Below, in pieces: positions 1 through 8,570 of a stretch of DNA of 64,000 nucleotides. The translations under genes were made by a program, and so were the position numbers. The DNA is taken from positions 1-64,000 of the forward strand of contig NZ_BMRZ01000008.1 in the NCBI RefSeq assembly GCF_014648895.1. Direction: 5' to 3'. The notes beneath the pieces are model-generated. The model did not search any database and was not told the origin of the DNA. It saw only the letters and a program-made list of their open reading frames with translations. This stretch comes from Streptomyces tanashiensis (GTDB lineage Bacteria; Actinomycetota; Actinomycetes; Streptomycetales; Streptomycetaceae). Each line of letters begins with the position of its first letter. Positions within the stretch are counted from its first letter, which is position 1.

Positions 1-1
1 C

Positions 2-46
2 CGCGCCACCACCGCCTACGGCGACATCACCGCCCGCAGCCTCTAA
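2..46 (+). CDS. C-terminal end of a gene entering from the left edge (unknown)
   Basis: The first bases read open in one frame as RATTAYGDITARSL followed by TAA at 44-46. The codons have the strong G/C third-position bias of the surrounding genes, so this is probably the tail of a coding sequence whose body lies outside the window. Fourteen residues are too few to assign a family. The next 100 bases hold nothing I recognise. Confidence 0.35.
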   Translation, partial: RATTAYGDITARSL

Positions 47-149
47 CCCACCCCCGCCCCCCCAGTCCCCCAGTCCCCCAGTCGGCGTCCTGAGCGGATG
101 GGCGGCGTACCCCCGACACCCACGTCGGCATACGCCGCCCCCTTCGCGT

Positions 150-510
150 TCACGGCCTCGGGGCCGCGCCGACCGCGCCGTCGTCCAGCACCGAGGCTGC
201 CTGAGCGGCCAGATCGGCGGCGACCAGGCCGACGTCGTCGGAGGAGGTGGCGGAGCGGGCCAGGCGGGTGGTGCCGTGCAGCCGCTCCAGATGGGTGGCG
301 TCCGTGACCGCGACCCGCTTCATCGTCCGTCCGTGTGCCGCCAGTTGGGAGACCATCAGGCCGACCGCGAGGAGCAGGACGGCGATCTCGACGTCGGCGC
401 GGTCCTGGATGTGGAAGCTCTGGTACGGCTCGGTGTGGAACAAGTCGAACCACGCGGCGGCCGACAGGGCGGCGAGCGCGCCGGCGAAGCGGTTGCCGAA
501 CGCCAGTCCC
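150..510 (-). pseudogene. DUF4118 (KdpD-like sensor membrane domain) remnant
   Basis: The minus strand reads GLAFGNRFAGALAALSAAAWFD, then LFHTEPYQSFHIQDRADVEI, then a hydrophobic stretch, ending at a TGA at 150-152. This is the pattern of the last helices of DUF4118 domains, the four-helix sensor module of KdpD potassium kinases and related Streptomyces proteins. An in-frame stop lies just upstream (about 523), the first two helices are missing and no plausible start with a ribosome site exists (only a TTG at 443). I therefore read it as a truncated gene. It lies in the same direction as, and just beyond, the KimA-like potassium importer, which makes a lost potassium-sensing partner possible but unproven. 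Confidence 0.6.
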
Positions 511-532
511 TCTCTGCCCCCGACACGTCAAG

Positions 533-570
533 CCTCCGCCCGGTGCGGCGTGGAGGGCACCGGGCGGAGG
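533..570 (-). terminator. Hairpin after the KimA-like gene
   Basis: A perfect 14-bp inverted repeat (CCTCCGCCCGGTGC at 533-546 and its complement at 557-570) with a 10-base loop lies 48 bases beyond the stop of the minus-strand permease. There is no clear T run, as is usual for Streptomyces terminators. Confidence 0.65.
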
Positions 571-617
571 AGTCCTTGACGGATCTCTGACGACAGACCC
601 TGAAGGGGCGGTCGCGG

Positions 618-2456
618 TCAGCAGCGGAAGCGGAGCCGGCAGACGACGGCGTTCGTGTCGCGGCGGACGGCGTGGGCGACGACCGCGCCGCGCTGGTTCT
701 GCAGGGCGCGCTGCCAGAGGCGCTCGGGTTCGGCCTCCGGGATGAGGACGGTGACCCGGGTGCCGGGTTCGGTCGTTCCCAGGTCGCGCACGTACACCGT
801 GATGGGCCGGCCGAGGGAGCGGCGCTCGGAGGGGAGCCGTACGAGAGGAACGCCGGGGTTCCACAGGGCCCAGTCGCGTTCGAGGGCCTCGGTGGCCTCC
901 TGGTCCTCGAGGTCGGGGTGGCAGACGGTGAGGGCGCGGACCTCGTCACCGAGGGAGACGGCGGCGGTCAGGGCCTCGCTGGTGACGCGGGTGAGGGAGG
1001 AGACGGGGACGAGGACGAGGGAGCGTTCGCGGTGCGGGGGCTCGGGGATCCGGCCGACGCCGAGGCGCTCGCCGATCTTCCCGTACGCGCGGTGCACGGC
1101 TTCGAAGGCAAAAACCAGGACCGGGAGGGCGATGACGATCAGCCACGCGCCGTCGTGGAACTTGGTGGCCGTCACGACGACCGCGGAGACACCGGTGAGG
1201 ACGGCACCGAGACCGTTGAGCACGGACTTCGCCATCCACTTGGGTCCGCGTTCGCGGCGCCAGTGGAGGACCATGCCGGTCTGGGCGATCGTGAAGCCGA
1301 CGAAGACGCCGATCGCGAAGAGCGGGACGAGCGTGTTGGTGTCACCGCCGGAGAAGACCAGCAGTCCGGCGGAGACGACGGCGAGCCAGACGACGCCGTG
1401 GCGGTGGACCTGGCGGTCCGCCTTCAGGCCGAAGACGTGCGGCAGATAGTTGTCGCGGGCGAGGAGCTTCAGCAGGACGGGCAGGCCGCCGAAGGAGGTG
1501 TTCGCGGACAGCGCGAGCAGCACCATCGTGGCGAACTGGATGACGTAGAAGGCCCAGTTGTGGCCGAGGGAGGCGTCGGCCAGCTGCGCGAGGACGGTGA
1601 CGCCCTCGACCGGCTGGAGCCCGAAGCGGGAGATCAGCACGGACAGGCCGATCAGCATCACGCCGAGCAGCGCGCCCAGCGCGACCTCGGCGCGCATGGC
1701 CCGTCTGGCGGCGGGGGCACGGAACGACGGCACCGCGTTCGCTATCGCCTCCACACCGGTGAGCGCGGAGCAGCCGGAGGCGAAGGCCCTGAGGAGGAGC
1801 AGGGCGCCCACGGTGGTGGCGTTGTCGGCGAGGACGGAGGCGTGGCCGTCGGAGGCGGCCGTGGAGACCGGTGCGTCGCGGAAGAGGCCGACGACGATCA
1901 GTACGAGGATCGCGCCGATGAAGACGGCGGTCGGGAGGATGAACGCGCGTGCCGAGTCGACGATCCCGCGCAGGTTCACTCCCGTGATGAGCACGAGCAC
2001 GGCCAGGCAGATCCACAGGCGGTCCCCGTAGAGCTCGGGGAACGCCGAGGTGAGGGCGGCGACACCGGCCGTCACGGCCACCGCCACGTTCAGGACGTAG
2101 TCCAGGACCAGGGAGCCGGCGGCCACGAGGCTCGTCCGGCGGCCCAGGTGCGCCCTGGCGACCGCGTAGGAGCCGCCGCCGTCCGGGAACGCCGCGATGA
2201 CCTGCCGGTACGAGGCGACCAGGACGGCCAGCAGACCGGCGATGGCCAGCGTGACCGGGAGCGTGAAACCGAGGCCGTAGCCGCCTGCCGCCGCGAGGAC
2301 GAGCACGATGGCCTCGGGGCCGTACGCGACCGAGGCCATCGCGTCGAGCGACAGCGCGGCAAGCCCGGTGACGGCCGTCAGCTTGTGGCGCGCGCCGGTG
2401 TCCGGGGGCTCCCCGACGGCGGGCGTGGCCCCGTTCTCGATGGTCAGAGCGGACAT
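618..2456 (-). CDS. KimA-like APC-superfamily potassium importer
   Basis: This 612-residue membrane protein has the KLTALAxLSxDAxxSVAYG-type opening of the YdaO/KimA group (here KLTAVTGLAALSLDAMASVAYG, residues about 25-46). It has GGGSYAVAR in helix 3, SGCSALTGVEAIANAVPSF near residue 230 and about 12 transmembrane segments. A C-terminal cytosolic domain of about 140 residues (VPVSSLTRVTSEAL onwards) matches KimA architecture. KimA is a proton/potassium symporter controlled by c-di-AMP in Bacillus; many genomes label it only as APC permease. The ATG at 2456 is preceded by AAGGAGA at 9 bases. The divergent MarR gene and two palindromic sites at 2528-2574 suggest shared regulation. Substrate assignment is by similarity only. 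Confidence 0.75.
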   Translation of the reverse strand: MSALTIENGATPAVGEPPDTGARHKLTAVTGLAALSLDAMASVAYGPEAIVLVLAAAGGYGLGFTLPVTLAIAGLLAVLVASYRQVIAAFPDGGGSYAVARAHLGRRTSLVAAGSLVLDYVLNVAVAVTAGVAALTSAFPELYGDRLWICLAVLVLITGVNLRGIVDSARAFILPTAVFIGAILVLIVVGLFRDAPVSTAASDGHASVLADNATTVGALLLLRAFASGCSALTGVEAIANAVPSFRAPAARRAMRAEVALGALLGVMLIGLSVLISRFGLQPVEGVTVLAQLADASLGHNWAFYVIQFATMVLLALSANTSFGGLPVLLKLLARDNYLPHVFGLKADRQVHRHGVVWLAVVSAGLLVFSGGDTNTLVPLFAIGVFVGFTIAQTGMVLHWRRERGPKWMAKSVLNGLGAVLTGVSAVVVTATKFHDGAWLIVIALPVLVFAFEAVHRAYGKIGERLGVGRIPEPPHRERSLVLVPVSSLTRVTSEALTAAVSLGDEVRALTVCHPDLEDQEATEALERDWALWNPGVPLVRLPSERRSLGRPITVYVRDLGTTEPGTRVTVLIPEAEPERLWQRALQNQRGAVVAHAVRRDTNAVVCRLRFRC

Positions 2457-2527
2457 GCGGGGTGGTCTCCTTCGTACTCAGGTCCGCTCAGGCTCTCCCC
2501 CGGCCGGCGTGGTTCCCGGACTTCCTT

Positions 2528-2574
2528 GCGCCTTCTTGGCGCCGGGCACCCGTCCCCTCACGCCTTCTTGACGC
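2528..2574. promoter_or_regulatory. Paired palindromic sites between kimA-like and marR genes
   Basis: GCGCC-TTCTT-GGCGC (2528-2542) is a perfect 5-bp inverted repeat with a 5-base spacer. A second, imperfect copy, ACGCC-TTCTT-GACGC, lies at 2560-2574. The copies are 32 bp apart, three helical turns, and sit between divergent starts. This is the layout expected of an operator for a dimeric regulator; the MarR protein next door or a KdpE-type regulator are candidates. Confidence 0.5.
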
Positions 2575-2607
2575 GAGCGGCCTCGTGCCACGCCCGGAGG
2601 TACCGTC

Positions 2608-3123
2608 GTGATCATGGAAAACGCGATCACGAATCCCTCGGCCGGCAGCCCCACCGACCAGGCACCGGCCGACCCCTCCGCCACGGACGACATGCTCGCC
2701 ACCCAGCCGATCGGCTACTGGAGCGGGCTCGCCCACACGACGGTCACCCGGCATCTGCGGGACGCCATGGCCAGGATCGACGTGACCCAGCCGCAGTACT
2801 GGGTGCTCAACCGCGTCGACGGCGGGCCCGCGGCCCCGACCCGGGCGGAGGTGGTGGCCCAGCTGACCCCCCTCGCCGACGGACCGCACGAGATGTCCCG
2901 GGTCGTCGACCAGCTGAACCACCGGGGCTGGCTTCGCATCGACGCCGAGGAGCGCCTCCACCTCACCGAAGCGGGGGAGGCGGCCCGGGTACGGCTGCGC
3001 GCGATGGTGACCGGGTTGCGGGCCGTGGTCCACAGGGGCATCAGCGACGAGGAGTACGTGGCCGCGCTGAAGGTGCTCCGCACGATGGTCGCCAACGTCG
3101 AGGGCGAGAGGGGAGCCCCGTAA
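2608..3123 (+). CDS. MarR-family winged-helix regulator
   Basis: The 171-residue protein has a disordered N-terminus of about 35 residues. A MarR-like winged helix follows (residues about 40-150, including MSRVVDQLNHRGWLRIDAEERLHLTEAGEAAR, the recognition helix and wing). GTG at 2608 is preferred because GGAGG at 2596-2600 sits 7 bases before it; the ATG two codons later would be 13 bases away. It is transcribed away from the KimA-like importer, so that gene and itself are the likely targets. The ligand is unknown. Confidence 0.75.
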   Translation: MIMENAITNPSAGSPTDQAPADPSATDDMLATQPIGYWSGLAHTTVTRHLRDAMARIDVTQPQYWVLNRVDGGPAAPTRAEVVAQLTPLADGPHEMSRVVDQLNHRGWLRIDAEERLHLTEAGEAARVRLRAMVTGLRAVVHRGISDEEYVAALKVLRTMVANVEGERGAP

Positions 3124-3132
3124 CGCGAGGTT

Positions 3133-3196
3133 CGATATCAAGTGAAGACCGTCGAGACTTTCACCCCGCACCACCGCGACCCCAGGACTGATATCG
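3133..3196. promoter_or_regulatory. Inverted CGATATCA boxes before the DeoR/LacI hybrid gene
   Basis: CGATATCA at 3133-3140 and its complement TGATATCG at 3189-3196 flank a second inverted pair, GTGAA (3142-3146) and TTCAC (3160-3164). They occupy the 105-bp gap before the regulator gene starting at 3229. A/T-rich boxes stand out in this GC-rich DNA and fit autoregulation by a dimer or tetramer with looping. Confidence 0.45.
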
Positions 3197-3228
3197 TTTG
3201 ACACCCGAGGGGCGGAGGGGAGCACGGA

Positions 3229-4329
3229 ATGCTTGCGGAGGACCGGCAGCGCGCGATCGTCGATGCGGTGCGGGAGCGGGGCTCGGTCAGGATCAGCGAG
3301 CTCGCAGAGGAGCTGAACGTCGCGGCCGTCACCGTGCGCGGCGACGTGCGCGAGCTGGCGCGGCGCGGCAAGGTCACCCGCGTCCACGGCGGGGTGGCGT
3401 GGCCCTCCGAGCGGTCGGAGGACAGCCTCTCGGGGCCGGCCTCCGGCGGAGCCCTCGCGTCGGCCGAGGAGCCGTCGGACGGGCGCGCGGCGCGGCAGCC
3501 CGCCCGGACGTACAGCCTGGGCATGGTGGTCCCGCACTCGTCGTACTACTACCCGGAGGTCGTCAGCGGCGCGAAGGCCGCCGCGGAGTCGTTCGGCGCG
3601 ACGCTCAGCGTGGAGGTGTCCCAGAACGCCTTCGCCGAGAAGGCCCTGGTGACCAGGATGCTGCGGTCGGGCGTCGACGGACTGCTCCTGACGACGGCCG
3701 AGGACCCCCGCACCTCGCCCGCCACCGAGGCCTGGCTGAGGGAGCTTCCGGTCCCCGTCGTCCTCGCCGAGCGCCGTGTCGGATTCGACACGGGCGCCGT
3801 CGAACACGTCGCCACCAACCACGAGTTCGGCGCGTACCTCGCCCTGCGCCATCTGACCGCCATGGGCCGCGAGCGCATCGCGCTGCTGCAGTTCGCCACC
3901 CTGACCTCCCCCATGCTGGAGACCGGGTACCGGCAGGCCCTGGCCGCGCTGAACCTGGAGCCCCGCTCGTCCGAGGTCCCCAGCGTCCTCTCGGAGAACG
4001 ACCCCGCGGACCTCGACGACAAGTGCGCCCAGCTGGTGCGCTGCGTGAAGAGCGGCCAGGTCGACGCGGTCCTGGTCCACAACGACTCGATCGCGCTGCC
4101 GCTGGTGAGCCGGCTCCAGGCCTCCGGGATCCGCGTCCCCGACGACCTGGCCGTCGTCACCTACGACGACGAGCTGGCCGCCCTCGCCGACCCCCCGCTC
4201 ACCGCCGTCGCGCCGCCCCGCCGCGCGGTGGGCGCCGAGGCCGTGGAACTGCTCGTCAGGAGACTGGAGGACCCCGACCGGCCGGCGCACCACCTCATGC
4301 TGCGTCCCGCCCTGAACGTCCGGGGCTGA
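3229..4329 (+). CDS. DeoR-headed, LacI-type substrate-binding transcription regulator
   Basis: The 366-residue protein is a hybrid. Residues 1-60 (MLAEDRQRAIVDAVRERG, then VRISELAEELNVAAVTVRGDVRELARRGKVTRVHGG) are a DeoR-type winged helix. Residues about 88-366 are a periplasmic-binding-protein-like LacI core (YSLGMVVPHSSYYYPEV opening, DDLAVVTYDDE near residue 305). Such hybrids usually sense a sugar or sugar phosphate. No sugar transporter or hydrolase is adjacent, so its regulon must lie elsewhere or be autoregulatory; inverted CGATATCA boxes precede it. The ATG at 3229 follows GGAGGGGAGCACGGA. Confidence 0.8.
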   Translation: MLAEDRQRAIVDAVRERGSVRISELAEELNVAAVTVRGDVRELARRGKVTRVHGGVAWPSERSEDSLSGPASGGALASAEEPSDGRAARQPARTYSLGMVVPHSSYYYPEVVSGAKAAAESFGATLSVEVSQNAFAEKALVTRMLRSGVDGLLLTTAEDPRTSPATEAWLRELPVPVVLAERRVGFDTGAVEHVATNHEFGAYLALRHLTAMGRERIALLQFATLTSPMLETGYRQALAALNLEPRSSEVPSVLSENDPADLDDKCAQLVRCVKSGQVDAVLVHNDSIALPLVSRLQASGIRVPDDLAVVTYDDELAALADPPLTAVAPPRRAVGAEAVELLVRRLEDPDRPAHHLMLRPALNVRG

Positions 4330-4389
4330 CCGGCGGGACGGGCGTGTCCTGGACGCAACGTCACTCTTCTCGCGCCCCTTCCGGGTAAG

Positions 4390-4405
4390 TCAGTCGCATG
4401 ACTGA
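4390..4405. promoter_or_regulatory. Short palindrome upstream of the SpoIIE-type phosphatase
   Basis: TCAGTC-GCAT-GACTGA is a perfect 6-bp inverted repeat about 150 bp before the phosphatase start. It lies in a 230-bp gap that has no strong ribosome site. It could be an operator or a hairpin after the upstream regulator gene; the sequence alone does not decide. Confidence 0.25.
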
Positions 4406-4557
4406 GTAGAAGTGCTGCATGCAGACAGCGACAAGAGTCCAGACAGTCGAATTGGTACGGTGACCGAGTCCGGCGCTTACGCTGTGTCATCGGCTCGCCC
4501 GGACACCGTCAACCGCCCCCGGTGGCAGGCGTCCGCCCTCGTCCGCACAATTTCCCT

Positions 4558-6723
4558 ATGGGGACCGATGTCGACGCGTTCCTGGCTCGTGTGGCTCGGG
4601 AGTTCAGGCCGCGGACGAACCAGTCGGCCGACGTCTTGCTGCGTCGCATACGCGACGAGGTTCCCGAGCCGTCACTCGAGGAGGACATCACCGCCCTCGT
4701 GGCCGAGGAGACGGCCGGACACGTCGCCGCGTTCCTGGACGTGCTCGAACACGGCGCCGACGCGGGCGATTTCACGGCGCTGCCCCAGGCCGTGGAGGTC
4801 GCACGCCGGTACGCCCGGAGCGGGGTGCCGATCAGTTCGCTCCTGCGCGCCTACCGGCTCGGCCACCTCACCATGCTCCAGCTGCTCCAGGCGGAGATCC
4901 CCCGGCTCACCGAGGACCGGGAACTGATCGACGCGGCGACGATGCGACTGCTGGAGGACGGGTTCGCCTACGTGGACCGGGGCTCCGAGCACGTCGTCGC
5001 GGCGTACCAGGAGGAGCGCGACCGCCGGCTCCAGCACCGGCTCACCCTCACGAACGAGGCCGGGCGGCGGATCGGCACCACGCTCGACGTCGGCCGCACC
5101 GCCCAGGAGCTGGCGGACGTCGGCACCACCGGCTTCGCCGCCCTCGTCACCGTCGACCTCCTCGACTCCGCCCTCGGCGGCGAGGAGGCGCGGACGCCGT
5201 CGGATCCGCCGCCGCTGCGACGCGTCGCCCAGCGGTCCGCAGCGGGCGACGACTCCGCCGCCCCACCCACCGACCGGCGCCGGACGCACACGTATCCGGT
5301 GGACTCGGAGCCGGCTCACGCGCTGGCCACGGGACACCCCCTGCTTCACCACGCCGCGGCGTCCGACACCCCCGACTGGTGGCCGCCGACCCCGGACCGG
5401 GAGCCCCTCCGCTTCACCTCGGCCCTGCTGCTCCCCCTGGTGGCCCGCGGCGACACCCTGGGCCTGGCCCAGTTCTTCCGCGACGAGAGCGCGGCGCCCT
5501 TCGACGAGGACGACCTCCTCCTCGCCCAGGAGATCGCGGCCAGGGCGGCCGTGTCCGTCGACAACGCCCGCCGGTACACGCACGAACGTTCCACGGCGCT
5601 CGCCCTCCAGCGCAGCCTGCTGCCGCCCCGCCCGGTGGAACAGTCCGCCGTCGTGGCGGCCTCCCGATACCTGCCGAGCGGTTCCCTCGCGGGCGTGGGC
5701 GGCGACTGGTACGACCTCATCCCCCTGTCCGGGGCCCGGGTCGCGCTCGTCGTGGGGGACGTCGTCGGCCGGGGGCTCCACGCCGCCGCCACCATGGGCC
5801 GTCTGCGGACGGCCGTCCGCGCCTTCGCCGACATCGACCTGATGCCCGACGAGCTGCTCACCCACCTCGACGACGTGGTCATCCGGCTGCAGCGCGAGGA
5901 GGCACGCGAGGACGGCGAGCTGGGCGCCACCTGCCTCTACGCGGTCTACGACCCGGTCTCCCGGATCTGCTCCCTGGCCAGCGCGGGGCACGTCCTGCCA
6001 GCCCTGGCCACGCCCGCTCCGGCGGCCGGATCCGACGACGGCGACACGGCCCCGCGGTCGGCCGAGTTCCTCGACATGCCCATCGGACCACCGCTCGGCC
6101 TCGGCGGACTCCCCTTCGAGACGGCACAGTTCGAACTGGCGGAAGGCAGCCTGCTCGCCCTGTACACCGACGGCCTCATCGAGCGGCGGACCCAGGACGT
6201 GGACGCCGCCCGCACCCTCCTGTGCGAGCTCCTCGCCCGGGCGCCGGGGACGCCGGACGAGGTCTGCGACCGGCTCCTCGCCGCGCTGCTGTCCGGCCGC
6301 CCCGCCGACGACGTCGCCCTGCTGGTGGCGCGCACCCTGGCGCTCGACCCGGGGCACGTCGCCACCCTCGACCTCCCGTCCGACCCGGCGGCCGTCTCCG
6401 GGGCCCGCCGGTTCACCTCCGAGACGCTGTCCGCCTGGGGACTCGAAGAGCTGGCCTTCAGTACCGAACTCGTGGTCAGCGAGCTCGTGACGAACGCGAT
6501 CCGCTACGGCAAGAGCCCCGTCCGGCTCCGTCTCATCCGTCAGTCCTCCCTGACCTGCGAGGTCTTCGACGCGAGCAGCACCTCGCCGCACCTGCGCCGG
6601 GCCCGCACCTTCGACGAGGGAGGCCGCGGCCTGCTTCTCGTCGCCCAGCTCGCCGAGCGCTGGGGCACGCGGCACAGCCGCGAGGGAAAGGTCATCTGGG
6701 CCGAGCAGGCCCTGTCGCACTGA
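4558..6723 (+). CDS. SpoIIE/PP2C phosphatase with GAF and anti-sigma-type ATPase domains
   Basis: The product (721 residues from the ATG at 4558) has four parts. An alpha-helical N-terminus (1-150) resembles the RsbR/PucR-type helical module, and a GAF domain covers about 165-345. A PP2C-type SpoIIE phosphatase covers about 360-575, with GVGGDWYD near 379 and VVGDVVGRGL as metal-site motifs. A C-terminal HATPase domain (about 600-715) has ELVVSELVTNAIRYG and GGRGLLLV, as in RsbW-like kinases. Such proteins tune sigma-factor partner switching by dephosphorylating anti-anti-sigma factors. No partner is adjacent. A GTG at 4522 would add 12 residues; neither start has a convincing ribosome site, and I chose 4558 because homologous sequence begins there. 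Confidence 0.85.
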   Translation: MGTDVDAFLARVAREFRPRTNQSADVLLRRIRDEVPEPSLEEDITALVAEETAGHVAAFLDVLEHGADAGDFTALPQAVEVARRYARSGVPISSLLRAYRLGHLTMLQLLQAEIPRLTEDRELIDAATMRLLEDGFAYVDRGSEHVVAAYQEERDRRLQHRLTLTNEAGRRIGTTLDVGRTAQELADVGTTGFAALVTVDLLDSALGGEEARTPSDPPPLRRVAQRSAAGDDSAAPPTDRRRTHTYPVDSEPAHALATGHPLLHHAAASDTPDWWPPTPDREPLRFTSALLLPLVARGDTLGLAQFFRDESAAPFDEDDLLLAQEIAARAAVSVDNARRYTHERSTALALQRSLLPPRPVEQSAVVAASRYLPSGSLAGVGGDWYDLIPLSGARVALVVGDVVGRGLHAAATMGRLRTAVRAFADIDLMPDELLTHLDDVVIRLQREEAREDGELGATCLYAVYDPVSRICSLASAGHVLPALATPAPAAGSDDGDTAPRSAEFLDMPIGPPLGLGGLPFETAQFELAEGSLLALYTDGLIERRTQDVDAARTLLCELLARAPGTPDEVCDRLLAALLSGRPADDVALLVARTLALDPGHVATLDLPSDPAAVSGARRFTSETLSAWGLEELAFSTELVVSELVTNAIRYGKSPVRLRLIRQSSLTCEVFDASSTSPHLRRARTFDEGGRGLLLVAQLAERWGTRHSREGKVIWAEQALSH

Positions 6724-7140
6724 ACACGTCGCCACCCAGAAGCCGCACAACGGCGGCTACAACTGCGTCGCGAGCCAGGTCGTCGTGGTCAGCGGGGACT
6801 GGACGCAGAAGGACCGGTTCCTGGCCCACCTGCGCGCGGCGCCGTCCGACGCCCCCGCGCGCCCCGCCTGCTACCCGGGCAGCGACGACGGGGTGGCCGG
6901 CGCCCTCGCGTCGTACGCCGACGCGGAACGCATCGGCAGCACGAACCTGATCGCGCATCCGCGCACCGTCTCCGCCCTCAGGCCCGCGCTCGACGAGGCG
7001 ATCGCCGAGCTCCGCCACGGCACGATCGCGCTGAACGCCTGGACCGCAGTCGGCTGTCTGACGGCGACCGCCGGCTGGGGCGCCTTCCCCGGCCACACCC
7101 CCGACGACGTGCAGAGCGGCATCGGCGTCACATCGGCCCG
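6722..7140 (+). pseudogene. Aldehyde dehydrogenase C-terminal remnant
   Basis: One frame reads EHVATQKPHNGGYNCVASQVV and later STNLIAHPRT, GTIALNAWTAVG, WGAFPGHTPDDVQSGIGV. These are C-terminal motifs of a group of Streptomyces aldehyde dehydrogenases in which the NGGYNC cysteine lies in this region. Everything N-terminal, including the cofactor domain, is absent because the frame runs back into the phosphatase gene. The joint DAERIGSTNLI looks like an internal deletion, and the true C-terminal end is lost after SGIGV. It is a decayed gene with no start signal. Confidence 0.65.
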
Positions 7141-7156
7141 GAGGAGAAGCACCGGA

Positions 7157-8122
7157 TCAGCGCACGCGCCCCCGGGCCTTGAGCGGGGTCGGGGGGACCT
7201 CCGGGGCGTCGAGGCGGTCGCCGTCGTAGCCCTTGACCTCGCCGAAGCGGTCGCCCTTCATCCAGTCCTCGCGGGCCGTGCGGATCTCCTCGTCCGTGCG
7301 GCCCACGAAGTTCCACCACATGACGATCTCCTCCTCGAAGGGCTCGCCGCCGAGGAGCATCAGGCCCGCGTCCGTCGCGGCCCGGAGGGGGAGCTCGGTG
7401 CGGCCGCAGCCGAGGTAGAGCATGGAGCCGGGCAGTACGGGGACGCCGTCGACGTGGGCCTCGCCCGACATGGCGAGGACCGCGTACTCGAAGTCGGGAT
7501 CCAGCGGCAGGCTCGTCTCGGCGCCCGCCGTGAGAGCGAGGTCGGCGCCGACGAGCGGGGTGTACGTGGTGCCCGGCGAGGCGGCTCCGTCGAGCGCGCC
7601 GAGGATCACCGTGGCCGTCAGGCCGGGCGCGGTGACCCGGGGCAGTTCGGCATGGTGCTCGAAGTGCGGTGCGACGTGCCGGTGGGCGTCGGGGAGGGCG
7701 ACCCAGAGCTGTGCGCCGTGCAGGAAGCGGGCGTGCGGCCGGGGGCTCTCCTCCGAGTGGGAGATCGCCCGGCCGGAGGTCATGAGGCCCAGTTCGCGCG
7801 GGCGGATCGTCTGCAGCCCGCCCGTGGAGTCGCGGTGCAGCACCTCGCCCTCGTGGAGCCAGCTGACGGTCTGCAGGCCCATGTGCGGATGTGGCGGGAC
7901 CTGCATGCCGGGCTCGTCTGCGATGTCGTCGGGTCCGTAGTGGTCGACGAAGGCCCAGGCTCCGACCATGCGCCGGCCCAGGTTCGGGAGCAGTCTGCGG
8001 ACCTCGGTCGACTCGCCGAGCTGGACGCGGCGGGGGCTGAGCAGCTCCCGTACCGGTTCGGCGACGACGAAGCCGCGGCCGCCGCACACGGTCAGCGCGG
8101 CCTGACGATCGAGATTGCTCAT
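7157..8122 (-). CDS. Pirin-family bicupin protein
   Basis: The 321-residue protein has the pirin N-terminal cupin signature: FVDHYGPDDIADEPGMQVPPHPHMGLQTVSWLHEGEVLHRDSTGG carries the HPHxGxxT and later H/E metal ligands. A C-terminal cupin holds the GGEPFEEEIVMWWNFVGRTDEEI motif. Pirins bind iron and some have quercetinase activity; the bacterial role is usually unknown. ATG at 8122 is preferred; a TTG three codons upstream lies too close to AAGGA. The 5-prime gap to the divergent TPR gene holds promoter-like TTGAAC and TTGACC hexamers. Confidence 0.85.
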   Translation of the reverse strand: MSNLDRQAALTVCGGRGFVVAEPVRELLSPRRVQLGESTEVRRLLPNLGRRMVGAWAFVDHYGPDDIADEPGMQVPPHPHMGLQTVSWLHEGEVLHRDSTGGLQTIRPRELGLMTSGRAISHSEESPRPHARFLHGAQLWVALPDAHRHVAPHFEHHAELPRVTAPGLTATVILGALDGAASPGTTYTPLVGADLALTAGAETSLPLDPDFEYAVLAMSGEAHVDGVPVLPGSMLYLGCGRTELPLRAATDAGLMLLGGEPFEEEIVMWWNFVGRTDEEIRTAREDWMKGDRFGEVKGYDGDRLDAPEVPPTPLKARGRVR

Positions 8123-8225
8123 GTCACTCAACCATCCTTAGTGGAATGTTCAACCAACTGGCGGTGTTGACCTGGTCGACCACCCCACAGGGTGGCAGAT
8201 CCGGAGCTCTGGAAAGGGCGGGCAA

Positions 8226-8570
8226 GTGAGCGACACGTACTACGAGTTCGGAACGGCCGGGGAACGCTGGGACCGCGCTCAGCTGTTCTTCGAGGCGAAG
8301 GAGTACGGAACAGCCGTCCGCCTCCTGCGCGGCCTCGTCGCCGAGCACCCGGACCAGACGGCCCAGCGGCTCCTCCTCGCCCGCGCCTACTACCACTCCG
8401 CGCGGCTCTCGCAGGCCGAGACCGAGCTGCGCGCCGTCCTGGAGCGCGACCCGGTCGAGCACTACGCCCGGCTGATGCTCGGCCGCACCCTGGAGCGCCA
8501 GGGCCGGCCGGACGAGGCCGCGCCGCACCTGCGGATGGCCGCCGCCATGACGGGCGAGACCCTGTCCTGA
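8226..8570 (+). CDS. Tetratricopeptide-repeat protein
   Basis: The 114-residue soluble protein is almost entirely TPR helices: RAQLFFEAKEYGTAVRLLRGLVAEHP, then QTAQRLLLARAYYHSARLSQAETELRAVLERDP, then HYARLMLGRTLERQGRPDEAAPHL. Three repeats of about 34 residues with the W/LGY/A-F-A-P pattern are visible. No signal peptide or catalytic domain is present. It starts at a GTG after a purine-rich stretch (GGAAAGGGCGGG). It probably acts as a protein-protein adaptor; the partner is unknown. Confidence 0.85.
   Translation: MSDTYYEFGTAGERWDRAQLFFEAKEYGTAVRLLRGLVAEHPDQTAQRLLLARAYYHSARLSQAETELRAVLERDPVEHYARLMLGRTLERQGRPDEAAPHLRMAAAMTGETLS

Noticed and set aside
2457..2607. Possible ydaO-type c-di-AMP riboswitch before the KimA-like gene
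   Set aside because: Bacillus kimA has one, so I looked. GGGAACC-like words occur but I could not assemble the conserved core and helices with confidence; a covariance-model scan would decide.
672..3191. An 839-codon plus-strand open frame across the KimA-like and MarR genes
   Set aside because: Its composition is Gly/Asp/Glu/Arg-rich without motifs, and it is antisense to a clear membrane protein; such frames are expected at this GC content.
4415..4464. A 14-codon frame MQTATRVQTVELVR as a leader peptide
   Set aside because: It has no ribosome site, no runs of a regulatory amino acid and no attenuator structure after it.
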